A DNA stretch of 48,868 bases from SIG607 sp045592625 (GTDB taxonomy: Bacteria > Bacillota > Clostridia > Oscillospirales > Acutalibacteraceae). The position numbers and the translations under genes are program-made. A model generated the notes under the pieces. The model saw only the letters and a program-made list of their open reading frames with translations. It did no database searches and was not told the DNA's origin. Of the stretch, positions 31,655-39,973 are shown piece by piece. Position 1 is the stretch's first letter. Every line of letters begins with the position of its first letter. The DNA is taken from assembly GCA_045592625.1 (NCBI GenBank), contig JAZNVC010000017.1:1-48868 (forward strand). Reading direction: 5' to 3'.

Positions 31655-32086
31655 ATGTCATTAAAACAACTTACAGTTTTTGTTCAGAATGAGCAAGGTG
31701 CTCTCGTTTCCATAACCGAAACCCTTGCAGCTCATAATGTTAATATCCGTGCCCTTTCGATTGCCGATACCGAGGATTTCGGAATTCTCCGTCTTATTGT
31801 AAATGATACCGAAACCGCGCTTAACACTTTAAAGGGTGAAGGCTATCTTATTAAAACCACCGACGTTGTAGGTGTTAAAATAGGAGATGAACCCGGAAAA
31901 CTATCGGTTGCCTTAAAGGTGCTTGACCAAAACCATATAAATATGGAATATCTTTACGCCTTTATGACCAGAACCGAAAAACACGCTTATTTAGTAATGC
32001 GTGTTGCCGATAACCAAAAGGCAGAAAACGCACTTGAGGCAAACGGTTTCCACATCATCACCGACAAGGACGTAGATAAGCTCTAA
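31655..32086 (+). CDS. Tandem ACT-domain amino acid-binding protein
   Basis: A 143-residue protein made of two ACT domains: LKQLTVFVQNEQGALVSITE (first) and DEPGKLSVALKVLDQNHINM (second). Such stand-alone ACT pairs often accompany paaK and iorAB genes; they bind amino acids and may regulate the ligase. It has no DNA-binding or enzyme domain. Phe or another aromatic amino acid is the likely ligand given the T-box. Sixteen bases behind paaK, with GGAGAG upstream of the ATG; a terminator follows at 32094. Confidence 0.88.
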   Translation: MSLKQLTVFVQNEQGALVSITETLAAHNVNIRALSIADTEDFGILRLIVNDTETALNTLKGEGYLIKTTDVVGVKIGDEPGKLSVALKVLDQNHINMEYLYAFMTRTEKHAYLVMRVADNQKAENALEANGFHIITDKDVDKL

Positions 32087-32093
32087 TCAAAAG

Positions 32094-32121
32094 CCGAGAA
32101 GACAAAATCTTCTCGGTTTTT
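32094..32121 (+). terminator. Terminator after the ACT gene
   Basis: CCGAGAAGA (32094-32102), loop CAAAA, TCTTCTCGG (32108-32116), then TTTTT. Confidence 0.88.
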
Positions 32122-32125
32122 ATTC

Positions 32126-32154
32126 TTGCTTTTTATGGCAATATATGTCATAAT
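32126..32154 (+). promoter_or_regulatory. Promoter of the NSS transporter gene
   Basis: TTGCTT (32126-32131), 17 bp, CATAAT (32149-32154). Confidence 0.5.
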
Positions 32155-32190
32155 ACTACTATATTATTAATTTGAAAGGTTTGAGAGATT

Positions 32191-33549
32191 ATGAATGAGA
32201 ATCGAAGCAGCTTTTCGGGAAAGTTAGGCTTTGTTCTTGCTACTGCCGGAAGTGCGGTAGGACTTGGAAATATATGGCGTTTTCCCTATCTTGCAGCTAA
32301 ATACGGCGGCGGTATATTCCTGCTTGTTTATTTTATACTGGTTATTTCCTTCGGATTTGCACTTTCCTGTGCCGAAATTCTTATAGGCAGAAAAACGGGA
32401 CAAAGTGCTATCAAAGCCTTTAGCACACTTAATAAAAAATGGTCATTTGTAGGTTGGCTTGCTGCCCTTGTGCCCGTTATAATTCTTCCCTATTACTCGG
32501 TAATAGGCGGTTGGATTATTAAATATTTTATTGCTTTTATTTCGGGCGGTGCAAAAGCAACGGCAGATGACGGATATTTTGTCAACTATATGGGCCAAAT
32601 AGGTCAGCCTATCGGTTGGTTCCTGGTATTCCTTGCCATAACTGCAGTTATAGTTCTTTTAGGTGTTGAAAAGGGTATCGAAAAGGTAAGCAAAATACTT
32701 ATGCCTGCCCTTGTGGTACTTATTTTATTTATTGCCATATACACAATTTGTATGCCCGGTGCTATGGAAGGACTTAAATACTATCTTGTCCCCGACTTTA
32801 AAAAATTCTCCTTTACTACTGTTCTTGCGGCTATGGGACAGCTTTTCTATTCCATGAGTCTTGCAATGGGAATTATGATTACCTACGGCTCTTATATGAA
32901 AAAGGAAGTTAATGTTTCCTCTGCTGTTCATCAGGTTGAAATTTTTGATACAGGCGTGGCTTTTCTTGCAGGTCTTATGGTTGTTCCTGCCGTATTTGCC
33001 TTCTCAGGTGCATCAGATATTAACAAGGGTGCAGGTCTTATGTTTATGACTCTCCCCAAGGTGTTTGATAATATGCCCGGCGGAACCATTATAGGCATCC
33101 TCTTCTTTGTTATGGTACTTTTTGCCGCACTTACCTCTTCCATTTCTCTTATGGAAACGGTAGTATCTTTTGTTTGTGACAGAACAAAGTTAAACCGTAA
33201 ACTTGCCTGTCTTTTGGTGTTTTTTGTTTGTATAGTTCTTGGTATCCCCTCTGCTCTGGGCAATGGTGTAAAAGGTGTATGGGACAGCGTGAAACTTATA
33301 GGCTTCAGCTTCCTTGATTTCTTCGACTTTATAAGCAACAGCTTTCTTATGCCTATTGTTGCTCTTTTGACCTGTATATTTGTAGGCTACGTAATAAAAC
33401 CCAAAGCACTTATTGAAGAAGCCGAAATTTCAGGCAACTTCAGCGGCAAAAAACTTTTCACCATTGTTATCCGCTATATTGCTCCAGTTTGCATAATTCT
33501 TATTTTAGGCTTCTCGGTCCTTGAGGCACTGGGATATATAAAGGTTTAA
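32191..33549 (+). CDS. Neurotransmitter:sodium symporter family (NSS/SNF) transporter
   Basis: A 452-residue transporter with about 11-12 helices. FVLATAGSAVGLGNIWRFPY (about 14-33) is the NSS signature with the Na+/substrate unwound helix 1; GGGIFLLVYFILVISFGFAL is helix 2. Bacterial members such as LeuT, MhsT and TnaT import hydrophobic or aromatic amino acids with Na+. The place next to the Phe T-box operon suggests an aromatic amino acid, but it has its own promoter. Many bacterial NSS proteins have 11 helices, which fits the length. AAAGG and GAGAG lie upstream of the ATG. Confidence 0.9.
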   Translation: MNENRSSFSGKLGFVLATAGSAVGLGNIWRFPYLAAKYGGGIFLLVYFILVISFGFALSCAEILIGRKTGQSAIKAFSTLNKKWSFVGWLAALVPVIILPYYSVIGGWIIKYFIAFISGGAKATADDGYFVNYMGQIGQPIGWFLVFLAITAVIVLLGVEKGIEKVSKILMPALVVLILFIAIYTICMPGAMEGLKYYLVPDFKKFSFTTVLAAMGQLFYSMSLAMGIMITYGSYMKKEVNVSSAVHQVEIFDTGVAFLAGLMVVPAVFAFSGASDINKGAGLMFMTLPKVFDNMPGGTIIGILFFVMVLFAALTSSISLMETVVSFVCDRTKLNRKLACLLVFFVCIVLGIPSALGNGVKGVWDSVKLIGFSFLDFFDFISNSFLMPIVALLTCIFVGYVIKPKALIEEAEISGNFSGKKLFTIVIRYIAPVCIILILGFSVLEALGYIKV

Positions 33550-33558
33550 TTAAATATA

Positions 33559-33597
33559 AAATAGTCCTTGATAAACCATCACGGACTATTTTTTTGC
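33559..33597. terminator. Bidirectional terminator
   Basis: AAATAGTCC (33559-33567) pairs with GGACTATTT (33583-33591), with an inner TGAT/ATCA stem, then T run. Confidence 0.8.
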
Positions 33598-34248
33598 GAA
33601 AATTTCATTTAGTTTATAAAAAGCACTTAAAGAAACAGAGAAAACCGCAAAAACCACAAAATAATAAATGGGCAGTATTATTTTACCAAAAAGGTCAATG
33701 GCGGCAAAGCCAAAAATCAGTTCGTACATAAATACCCCTCTGAGATTTACAGCAACACTGCTCATATTAAGTGCGTGAAAGATGCAAATGCAAAGCCCTA
33801 AAGTCAAAATCCATCCCGAATATTTTGAAAATTTTTTAAATGAAATCTGACTGAGTCCAATAAAAAGAAGTATCCCGTGACAAATAAGTGCTACAACAAT
33901 TTTATCACTCGTATAATTCTTATAAATTTTATCACCGAAAAGAGTAAAGGTAAAAAAATATCCGCTTCCTGCAAGAAGGGACGAATATACTGCCCATACC
34001 CTTAAAAAAGAAAGACGAAAAAGAATTATAATGGGCACTACAAAATAGGCAACCGCCGAAAATTCCACGGGAACGCTTATTCTTCCTAAACTCAGGCTTT
34101 GAGACAGATACTTGAGTATATTAAATAAAAGCAATGCAAGACATAAAATGTAGGTAATTCTTTCCTTTATTTTTTCTTTTAAATTTAAAAAGCGGCGAAG
34201 AAGTAAAGAAATTGAAATCACTTCTGTCGCCGCTATTATATTGACCAT
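33586..34248 (-). CDS. Polytopic membrane protein of unknown function
   Basis: A 220-residue protein with six or seven hydrophobic helices and short loops. I do not recognise it with certainty. The spacing of helices and a His in the fifth (LICHGILLFIGL) recall the YwaF/TMEM164-like integral membrane proteins. Motif evidence for any transport or enzyme activity is missing. I prefer the ATG at 34246-34248, six bases behind AGGGTG; the in-frame GTG at 34255-34257 is part of that site. It lies 55 bp upstream of nothing on its strand that is clearly coupled, between a terminator and the next minus-strand gene. Confidence 0.6.
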   Translation of the reverse strand: MVNIIAATEVISISLLLRRFLNLKEKIKERITYILCLALLLFNILKYLSQSLSLGRISVPVEFSAVAYFVVPIIILFRLSFLRVWAVYSSLLAGSGYFFTFTLFGDKIYKNYTSDKIVVALICHGILLFIGLSQISFKKFSKYSGWILTLGLCICIFHALNMSSVAVNLRGVFMYELIFGFAAIDLFGKIILPIYYFVVFAVFSVSLSAFYKLNEIFAKK

Positions 34249-34302
34249 TTTCTTCACCCTAAAGTAGTATAAGCAATTATACTCTTTATATTAGGTGTTA
34301 TT

Positions 34303-35943
34303 TCAGTTAAATTCTACCTTTGTGACTCCGCCCTCACTGTAATAAACCGTAATGCTGTCACCCTGCTTTAAGAAAGGTAGTGAGTCTGACAGGGTTACGG
34401 GGATAATAAACACTCTGTCACTTCCCTCAAGGGTTACAAAGTAACAGGTATTGCCGTCCACAACCGCACTTCCTATTAAAGCCACTTTACCGCTCACAAA
34501 TTCATTTTTTTCTTCGCTTAAAGTTACGTCATTCTTTTTTAGTTTGTTAAGATAGTCAATACGGCTTTCCTCTACGGTATTGCCTGTTCCCACTATCTGA
34601 TACTGCTGAACATCAACAAAAGCGTACATTTTAACAAGTCCTGCTGAGTCCTTAAGAGACATAAAATAGCTGGGACGCTCGGCTACGTTTAACAAAATGG
34701 GGAAGGTTGCTTTATATCCCAAATGCTGTACCTGACCTTGAGCAGAACTCATAGCCGAATATTCTTCTGCACCGGGTAGAGAATAATATCTCGTTTCCTT
34801 GGTGCGAAGGTTTGTTAGCACAAATCCAATATTGGATTCATCGCTTGTTACCGAGGTAATACCCGTATAAAGCCATACGTCATCATTTATTGCAAGATAA
34901 TTATAACCGTCGGTTGTGCCTATAACACCCTTTTGTCCTATAATGGAGTTTAGCCATCCTGAGCGGTATTTTCCGTTATAATCAAGCTGATTTAGTATCA
35001 TATTCGCACTAAATACCTGATCTACCCACGTGGGTATTTCGCCTAATGCATAATACTTGCTCTCTCCCGTTTGTGCATTCATAAGCACTGCACCGCCGAT
35101 ATCCCTGCCACTGAAAAGACCGATTCTGAACTCCACCGTAGATGCCACCCAGTAAGGTGTGCCTTCATCGTCTATTTCAAAAGAAATATCATCAAAAATC
35201 TTTGTGGGATAATCAAAACGCAGTTTTCTTTCAACGTTTCTCATAAAATATTCACTTTCGGAATATTTTATACCATTCTCCAGTCTGTTTAAGGTGGTTT
35301 CCTGAGAAGCCATATCAACGGTAATATAGGCCGGTATTCCCTCTTTTCTGTTATTCAGCCACTTAATAATATCGCCGTATCTAAGGGGTGTTACCCTTAC
35401 AGGTCTTCCGTTATAATTTATTTGTGTATAAATCTCTTCTATTTCAAACTGTGAAACAAGGTCGGACATTTCGCCCAGCTTTCTTTGACCTAATCTGGAA
35501 GCAGTATCACGGTCAACCACGGGAATTTGGTCCATACTTATTTCGCTTACCTCTTTTACAAAATCCCCGTCGTTAAAGGTGATAAGGGTGTTATATTTTG
35601 AAGCATTAAAAACTTTAGCACCTATAACGTTTCCGAAAACAACTAAAACAGCCATTAAAAGACATATTAAAACCACTAATTTGGTGGAAAATTTAAGACC
35701 TTTAAACGCACTAAGACTAATGGATTTAACCTGGGTTACATGAACCTCTTTAACAGCCTTTACCGACGAGAAAACACCTCCCGCTCTGCCTATTATAAAA
35801 GCGGTAAGGGTTGCCACTATTACAAAGAAGTAAAAGGCGGTGCTTCTAAGATTTAAAGGCGGTAACATAAACCAATATTCTAAAAAAACTATGGCTGATA
35901 TCAAAAGGGTTTTTACAGTGCCTTTTAAAAATTTATTCATCAT
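34303..35943 (-). CDS. Membrane protein with large extracytoplasmic domain, unknown function
   Basis: A 546-residue protein that I do not recognise. Three hydrophobic helices occupy about residues 10-30, 35-53 and 86-112, and the remaining 430 residues are beta-rich and probably outside the membrane. Sequence landmarks are DGDFVKEVSEISMDQIPVVD, RDIGGAVLMNAQTGESKYYA and NLRTKETRYYSLPGAEEYSA; the last two look like related repeats (MNAQTGES/LTNLRTKET...YY), suggesting duplicated strands. It starts at either of two adjacent ATGs (35938-35943) that overlap the end of the DacA-like gene, with GGAGAG upstream, so it is translated with it. A cell-wall role is inferred from that link. Confidence 0.6.
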   Translation of the reverse strand: MMNKFLKGTVKTLLISAIVFLEYWFMLPPLNLRSTAFYFFVIVATLTAFIIGRAGGVFSSVKAVKEVHVTQVKSISLSAFKGLKFSTKLVVLICLLMAVLVVFGNVIGAKVFNASKYNTLITFNDGDFVKEVSEISMDQIPVVDRDTASRLGQRKLGEMSDLVSQFEIEEIYTQINYNGRPVRVTPLRYGDIIKWLNNRKEGIPAYITVDMASQETTLNRLENGIKYSESEYFMRNVERKLRFDYPTKIFDDISFEIDDEGTPYWVASTVEFRIGLFSGRDIGGAVLMNAQTGESKYYALGEIPTWVDQVFSANMILNQLDYNGKYRSGWLNSIIGQKGVIGTTDGYNYLAINDDVWLYTGITSVTSDESNIGFVLTNLRTKETRYYSLPGAEEYSAMSSAQGQVQHLGYKATFPILLNVAERPSYFMSLKDSAGLVKMYAFVDVQQYQIVGTGNTVEESRIDYLNKLKKNDVTLSEEKNEFVSGKVALIGSAVVDGNTCYFVTLEGSDRVFIIPVTLSDSLPFLKQGDSITVYYSEGGVTKVEFN

Positions 35944-37336
35944 CTGTCTCTCCTCTATATTCGGGTCTGCCTGCCTTTTCTCTTCTTTTACGGCTTTTTT
36001 CTTTTTTCATAAGTTCCTTTTCTTCATCGTATGGAATATATTTTACCCTTCTTTTGCGTTTTTTATCCTTTGTGTTGATATAAACCACGTAAGAAAAGAA
36101 CAGTGCTACACACACAATTATCAGTATAAAAATAATTTTAAAAACAAGTGAAGTAAATATTTTTCTTATTATATCAAAGAATTTCAGCAGTCCGTTTGCT
36201 TTTACGTCCTCTCCGGCAACAAGGTTTACTGTTCCGATAACCTGTTGGGCATAAATAATTTCGGCTGTGCCCAAAACCTGCCCTTTTTTAACAGGTGCGT
36301 CAACGCTTTTACTTTTAAGGGTTGGATTTATTATAATGGTGGAATTATCGGCTTCCTTAGGTAAAATTGAAGTAAGCTGTTTTTCGGGATAGAGTGCCAC
36401 GTAGTCCTTTTCCATAGAAAGACGAAGAGGCATTTCAATTACGGGTGAAGCCGTATCAAGTACAGCCTTATATTCAAATTCATTAAACGCCCAACGAAAC
36501 ATCTGACGTGCGGCGGTAAATTCCACCCTTGTACTGCCTGACGGACAGCCCATAAGAACCGCTAAATATTTATATCCGTTATAGGAAGCGGTAGCGGTCA
36601 GGCATCTTCCCGCCTCATCGGTATATCCTGTTTTTGTGCCTGTGCAGTATGTGTAATAGTAGTTTGTACTTGTATCTACAAGAAAGTTGGTTGTAACTAT
36701 GGTGCGCTCAGCCCTCATATTAGTAGCTGACATTTTATAACGTGACTTTGCAGTTATTTCGCTGAACACGGGATAGTTTTCAATAGCATATTTTGTAAGT
36801 GTTATAATATCATTTACAGTAGTATAGTTATTTTTATCGTGCAATCCTATGGGATTTGTAAAGTGAGTGTTTTTAAGCCCCATAGCATTGGCTTTATCAT
36901 TCATCATTTTAACAAATCCGTCTATACTGCCTCCAACCGCTTCGCAATAGGCATAAATAACATCACCTGCTGAAGAAATAAGCATAGCGGCAAGGGCGTC
37001 TTTACCGTTTAATTCCTCGCCTATCTTCAAATGAAGAATAGCAGAGCCTGTACCCAAAATACTGTTATATGCACTCTCGGTCATGGTTACTTTATAGTTT
37101 TCAAGGTCGGGCACATTTTCCAGTATTACAACCGCCGCCATTATCTGAACCATTGAAGCGGGATATACCCTTTTATCCATATTTTTCCCGTAAAGCACTT
37201 CATTTGTATCAAGGCTTACAAGAGCCGCCGCCTCACCCGGCACTTCAAAAGATGTGATTTCAAAGGCACTGACAGGTAAAATTGCCGAAAAAAGCAAAGA
37301 AATTATTAAAACTATTGAAAAAATTTGTTTTTTCAT
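35933..37336 (-). CDS. DacA-like (D-Ala-D-Ala carboxypeptidase fold) protein with degenerate active site
   Basis: A 467-residue secreted protein: signal peptide ending LPVSA, a penicillin-binding (peptidase S11) domain to about residue 290, a C-terminal beta domain, one membrane helix (about 395-420) and a very basic cytoplasmic tail. The three catalytic motifs read SMVQ (61-64) instead of SxxK, SAG (122-124) instead of SxN, and KTG (235-237) intact. Without the Lys general base and the Asn, normal acyl-enzyme chemistry is not expected, so it may be a peptidoglycan-binding or regulatory pseudoenzyme. The helix plus basic tail is reversed from DacA's usual C-terminal amphipathic anchor. Overlaps the following gene by 11 bases. 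Confidence 0.85.
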   Translation of the reverse strand: MKKQIFSIVLIISLLFSAILPVSAFEITSFEVPGEAAALVSLDTNEVLYGKNMDKRVYPASMVQIMAAVVILENVPDLENYKVTMTESAYNSILGTGSAILHLKIGEELNGKDALAAMLISSAGDVIYAYCEAVGGSIDGFVKMMNDKANAMGLKNTHFTNPIGLHDKNNYTTVNDIITLTKYAIENYPVFSEITAKSRYKMSATNMRAERTIVTTNFLVDTSTNYYYTYCTGTKTGYTDEAGRCLTATASYNGYKYLAVLMGCPSGSTRVEFTAARQMFRWAFNEFEYKAVLDTASPVIEMPLRLSMEKDYVALYPEKQLTSILPKEADNSTIIINPTLKSKSVDAPVKKGQVLGTAEIIYAQQVIGTVNLVAGEDVKANGLLKFFDIIRKIFTSLVFKIIFILIIVCVALFFSYVVYINTKDKKRKRRVKYIPYDEEKELMKKEKSRKRREKAGRPEYRGETDDE

Positions 37337-37350
37337 AGCAAAATCTCCCG

Positions 37351-37394
37351 AAATGTAGTATAATGTATTTACATATAGTTATTATACTACATTT
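37351..37394. promoter_or_regulatory. 14-bp inverted repeat holding facing -10 boxes
   Basis: AAATGTAGTATAAT (37351-37364) and ATTATACTACATTT (37381-37394) are perfect complements. Each arm carries an extended TATAAT, one per strand, in the gap between the divergent DacA-like and phosphoesterase genes. No good -35 is visible for either, so an activator or another sigma factor is possible. Confidence 0.6.
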
Positions 37395-37439
37395 TCTACC
37401 GAAATAAAAGTATTTTTAAGCAAAAAGAGGTGATTGATT

Positions 37440-38114
37440 TTGGTTTACGTAACGGGTGATATGCATGGCGACATCGACCGTCTTTTTGACAGACAATGGG
37501 CTAAGCTTAAGGCCGGTGACACAGTTATTGTCTGCGGTGACTTCGGTTTTTTATGGAACGGTGACAAAGAAGAAAAGGAAGTTATAAAATATCTTGGAAG
37601 CAGAAAATATACAGTTGCTTTTCTGGATGGCACCCACGACAATTTTGATACCATAAACCGTTGTCGTAAGACCGTTTGGAAAGGCGGACTTATCCACAGA
37701 ATAGACCGAAATCTTATTCATCTTTGCCGCGGTCAGATATACACAGTTGAAGGTAAAAAGATTTTTACCTTTGGAGGCGGCGAAAGCGTAGATAAGGATA
37801 TGCGAATTGAAAGCGGAAAATGGTGGCGTGAAGAACTTGCAACCCCCGAAGAAATGGCTCAGGGTGCACAGATTCTTGATGAAAATGACAGAAGCGTTGA
37901 CTATATACTCACCCACGAACCTCCCTCCCCCGTAAAAAGTGCAATGCAGCTAAGACGGGGCGAAAACGAACTTATTACAAAAATAAACGGATACTTTGAT
38001 AAAATCAGCCGACTGTGCAACTTTAAACATTGGTATTTCGGCTCTTTTCACGAAGACAGAATGATTACGCCAAAGCACACCTGTGTCTTCAAAACCCTAA
38101 TCCCCCTTGAATAA
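37440..38114 (+). CDS. Calcineurin-like metallophosphoesterase
   Basis: A 224-residue cytoplasmic phosphoesterase. VTGDMHGD (4-11), CGDFGFLW (about 30-37), LDGTHDNFD (about 59-67, GTHDN in place of GNHE/D) and ILTHEPPSP (about 154-162) are the metal-binding motifs in the right order. Substrate could be a phosphoprotein, nucleotide or other phosphoester. The start is a TTG at 37440 seven bases behind AGAGGTG; the TTG at 37434 overlaps it. It precedes a PASTA pseudokinase by 62 bp on the same strand. Confidence 0.82.
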   Translation: MVYVTGDMHGDIDRLFDRQWAKLKAGDTVIVCGDFGFLWNGDKEEKEVIKYLGSRKYTVAFLDGTHDNFDTINRCRKTVWKGGLIHRIDRNLIHLCRGQIYTVEGKKIFTFGGGESVDKDMRIESGKWWREELATPEEMAQGAQILDENDRSVDYILTHEPPSPVKSAMQLRRGENELITKINGYFDKISRLCNFKHWYFGSFHEDRMITPKHTCVFKTLIPLE

Positions 38115-38176
38115 ATCTTCAAATTATGTTATAATTATGCAATAATCAAATTCAATTTTCAGAAAGGAACCATTTT

Positions 38177-39895
38177 ATGCTGACTTTCGACAGACTTTGT
38201 ATGGGATGCATGAACGATAACGGTGGCGAGGAAATATGTCCTATCTGCTCTCACAATGCATCTACACCAAATCCTTTTGGCACTCTGCCCATTAAAGCCC
38301 GTATCCAAGGGAAATACATAATAGGCAAGGCACTTGAAATCAACGGCGAAGGCATTACATATATCGGATGGGACAGTGAAAACAACTCGGTTATAAATAT
38401 CCGTGAATTCTTCCCTGTTCCTCTTGCAAAAAGAGACGAACATTTAAAATGTGTTGTTTTAGAGGGTAATGAATTTAATTACAATGCCGCTTTGATGGAC
38501 TTTGTTGATCTGGCAAAAAAACTAAAGGAATTAAAGGTTGCCGCTGTTCCCCAGATATGTGATATTATCGAATGTAACAATACTGCGTACGTAATATCTA
38601 AATCAACTCAAGGTATAACATTACGGGAATTTTTACTGAGAAACGGCGGTACTCTTTCTTGGGAACAGGCGAAATCTTTATTTATGCCCCTTGTTTCCGC
38701 CATATCCGCCATTCACAAAGCAGGAATAGTTCACGGCGGTATTTCTCCCGAAACCATTATTGTAGGCAGAGACGGCAAACTAAGACTAAACGGCTTTGCT
38801 ATTCCCAAGCTGAGAAAATCTGACAGTCCTATAAACTCTCAGTTATTCCCCGGCTATGCCGCCGCCGAGCAGTACGGACTTTTTGATAATCAGCTTGATG
38901 AATCTACCGACGTTTACGGCTTTGCGGCAACGCTATTCCGTGTCCTTATCGGCTCTGCACTTACAGAAGCAACCGAAAGGGTTACAGACGACAAGATGAA
39001 CGTTCCCGCTAAGGTGGCTGAAGCCTTACCCGATCCCGTTCTTACCACCCTTGCCAATGCTTTGCAGATAACTAAAGAAAACCGTACGGCAAATATGGAT
39101 GAACTGAAAATTGATATTTCCCCTGCTATTGATATGACCACAAGCTTTGGGGCAATTACTCAAAAGACGGAAAAGGATGTAAAAACCGCTATTCCCGTTC
39201 AGGTTTCCTCTAAAAAGAAGGATAATTCATCTAAAAAAGCTGCTGTTCTTGCCGCAGTAATAACCGCCGTTTCAATACTGCTTATTGTTTTTATTGTTTG
39301 GTTCTTTATTGACTTTTTGCCGTCAAGAAGCAGCAGCACAGGCAGTAGTGACATAGACAGTATAATAATCAGTTCTTCCGAGGAAAGCAGTTCAACCCCC
39401 TCACAAAAGGACGAACTTCTTATAACCGTTCCCGATTTTTCTTCCGGCGAACTTACCTTCGAAGACCTTTTAGCCAACTATCCTGAATTTAAATTTGAAG
39501 TGCTTGGTAAAAAATATTCCAACAAAGAAGCAGGTATTGTTGTTGATCAGGACTACAAGGCAGGCAGTGAGGTAAAACGAGATACCACCATTTATGTTAC
39601 CTTAAGCCTTGGACCCGAAGTACTTATAATGCCTAACCTTAAAGGTATGAGCTATGAGGAAGCCCTTATCACCCTTTTCAAAGCAGGTTTTAATTACAAA
39701 AACATAACCTTTTATGAAATAGAGGATAGTTCGGTAGGCTATCATTATGTGGTGAAATCCGACCCAAAATCAGGCGACAGTCTTAGCCCTGACGATAAAA
39801 TCGTGATTTACTACAGCAGTGTTCGCTCAAATGAAACGGGCAATGAAACCGACAACAACACAAATACGACCCCCAACACCTCCACTTCTCATTAG
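38177..39895 (+). CDS. PASTA-domain protein with zinc ribbon and degenerate kinase domain (pseudokinase)
   Basis: A 572-residue protein. Residues 8-24 form a zinc ribbon (C8, C11, C21, C24). Residues about 45-300 are a protein-kinase fold in which key residues are changed: VAIK Lys is R76 (VINIREFFP), HRD is HGG (186-188), and DFG reads NGF (205-207). A transmembrane helix (about 355-382) follows a Lys/Ser-rich stretch, then an Ser-rich linker and two PASTA domains (about 412-478 and 480-550) outside. PASTA domains bind peptidoglycan or muropeptides. Phosphotransfer seems unlikely, so it may act as a scaffold or sensor. AAAGGA precedes the ATG. Behind a phosphoesterase. Confidence 0.85.
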   Translation: MLTFDRLCMGCMNDNGGEEICPICSHNASTPNPFGTLPIKARIQGKYIIGKALEINGEGITYIGWDSENNSVINIREFFPVPLAKRDEHLKCVVLEGNEFNYNAALMDFVDLAKKLKELKVAAVPQICDIIECNNTAYVISKSTQGITLREFLLRNGGTLSWEQAKSLFMPLVSAISAIHKAGIVHGGISPETIIVGRDGKLRLNGFAIPKLRKSDSPINSQLFPGYAAAEQYGLFDNQLDESTDVYGFAATLFRVLIGSALTEATERVTDDKMNVPAKVAEALPDPVLTTLANALQITKENRTANMDELKIDISPAIDMTTSFGAITQKTEKDVKTAIPVQVSSKKKDNSSKKAAVLAAVITAVSILLIVFIVWFFIDFLPSRSSSTGSSDIDSIIISSSEESSSTPSQKDELLITVPDFSSGELTFEDLLANYPEFKFEVLGKKYSNKEAGIVVDQDYKAGSEVKRDTTIYVTLSLGPEVLIMPNLKGMSYEEALITLFKAGFNYKNITFYEIEDSSVGYHYVVKSDPKSGDSLSPDDKIVIYYSSVRSNETGNETDNNTNTTPNTSTSH

Positions 39896-39912
39896 GGTCA
39901 GTAATAAAAATC

Positions 39913-39950
39913 AAAGACGTCTAAACCAAAAGTTTAGACGTCTTTTTTAT
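39913..39950. terminator. Bidirectional terminator
   Basis: AAAGACGTCTAAAC (39913-39926), loop CAAAA, GTTTAGACGTCTTT (39932-39945) and more T. Confidence 0.9.
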
Positions 39951-39973
39951 TTGTTATAAAACTTTAAATCTTA

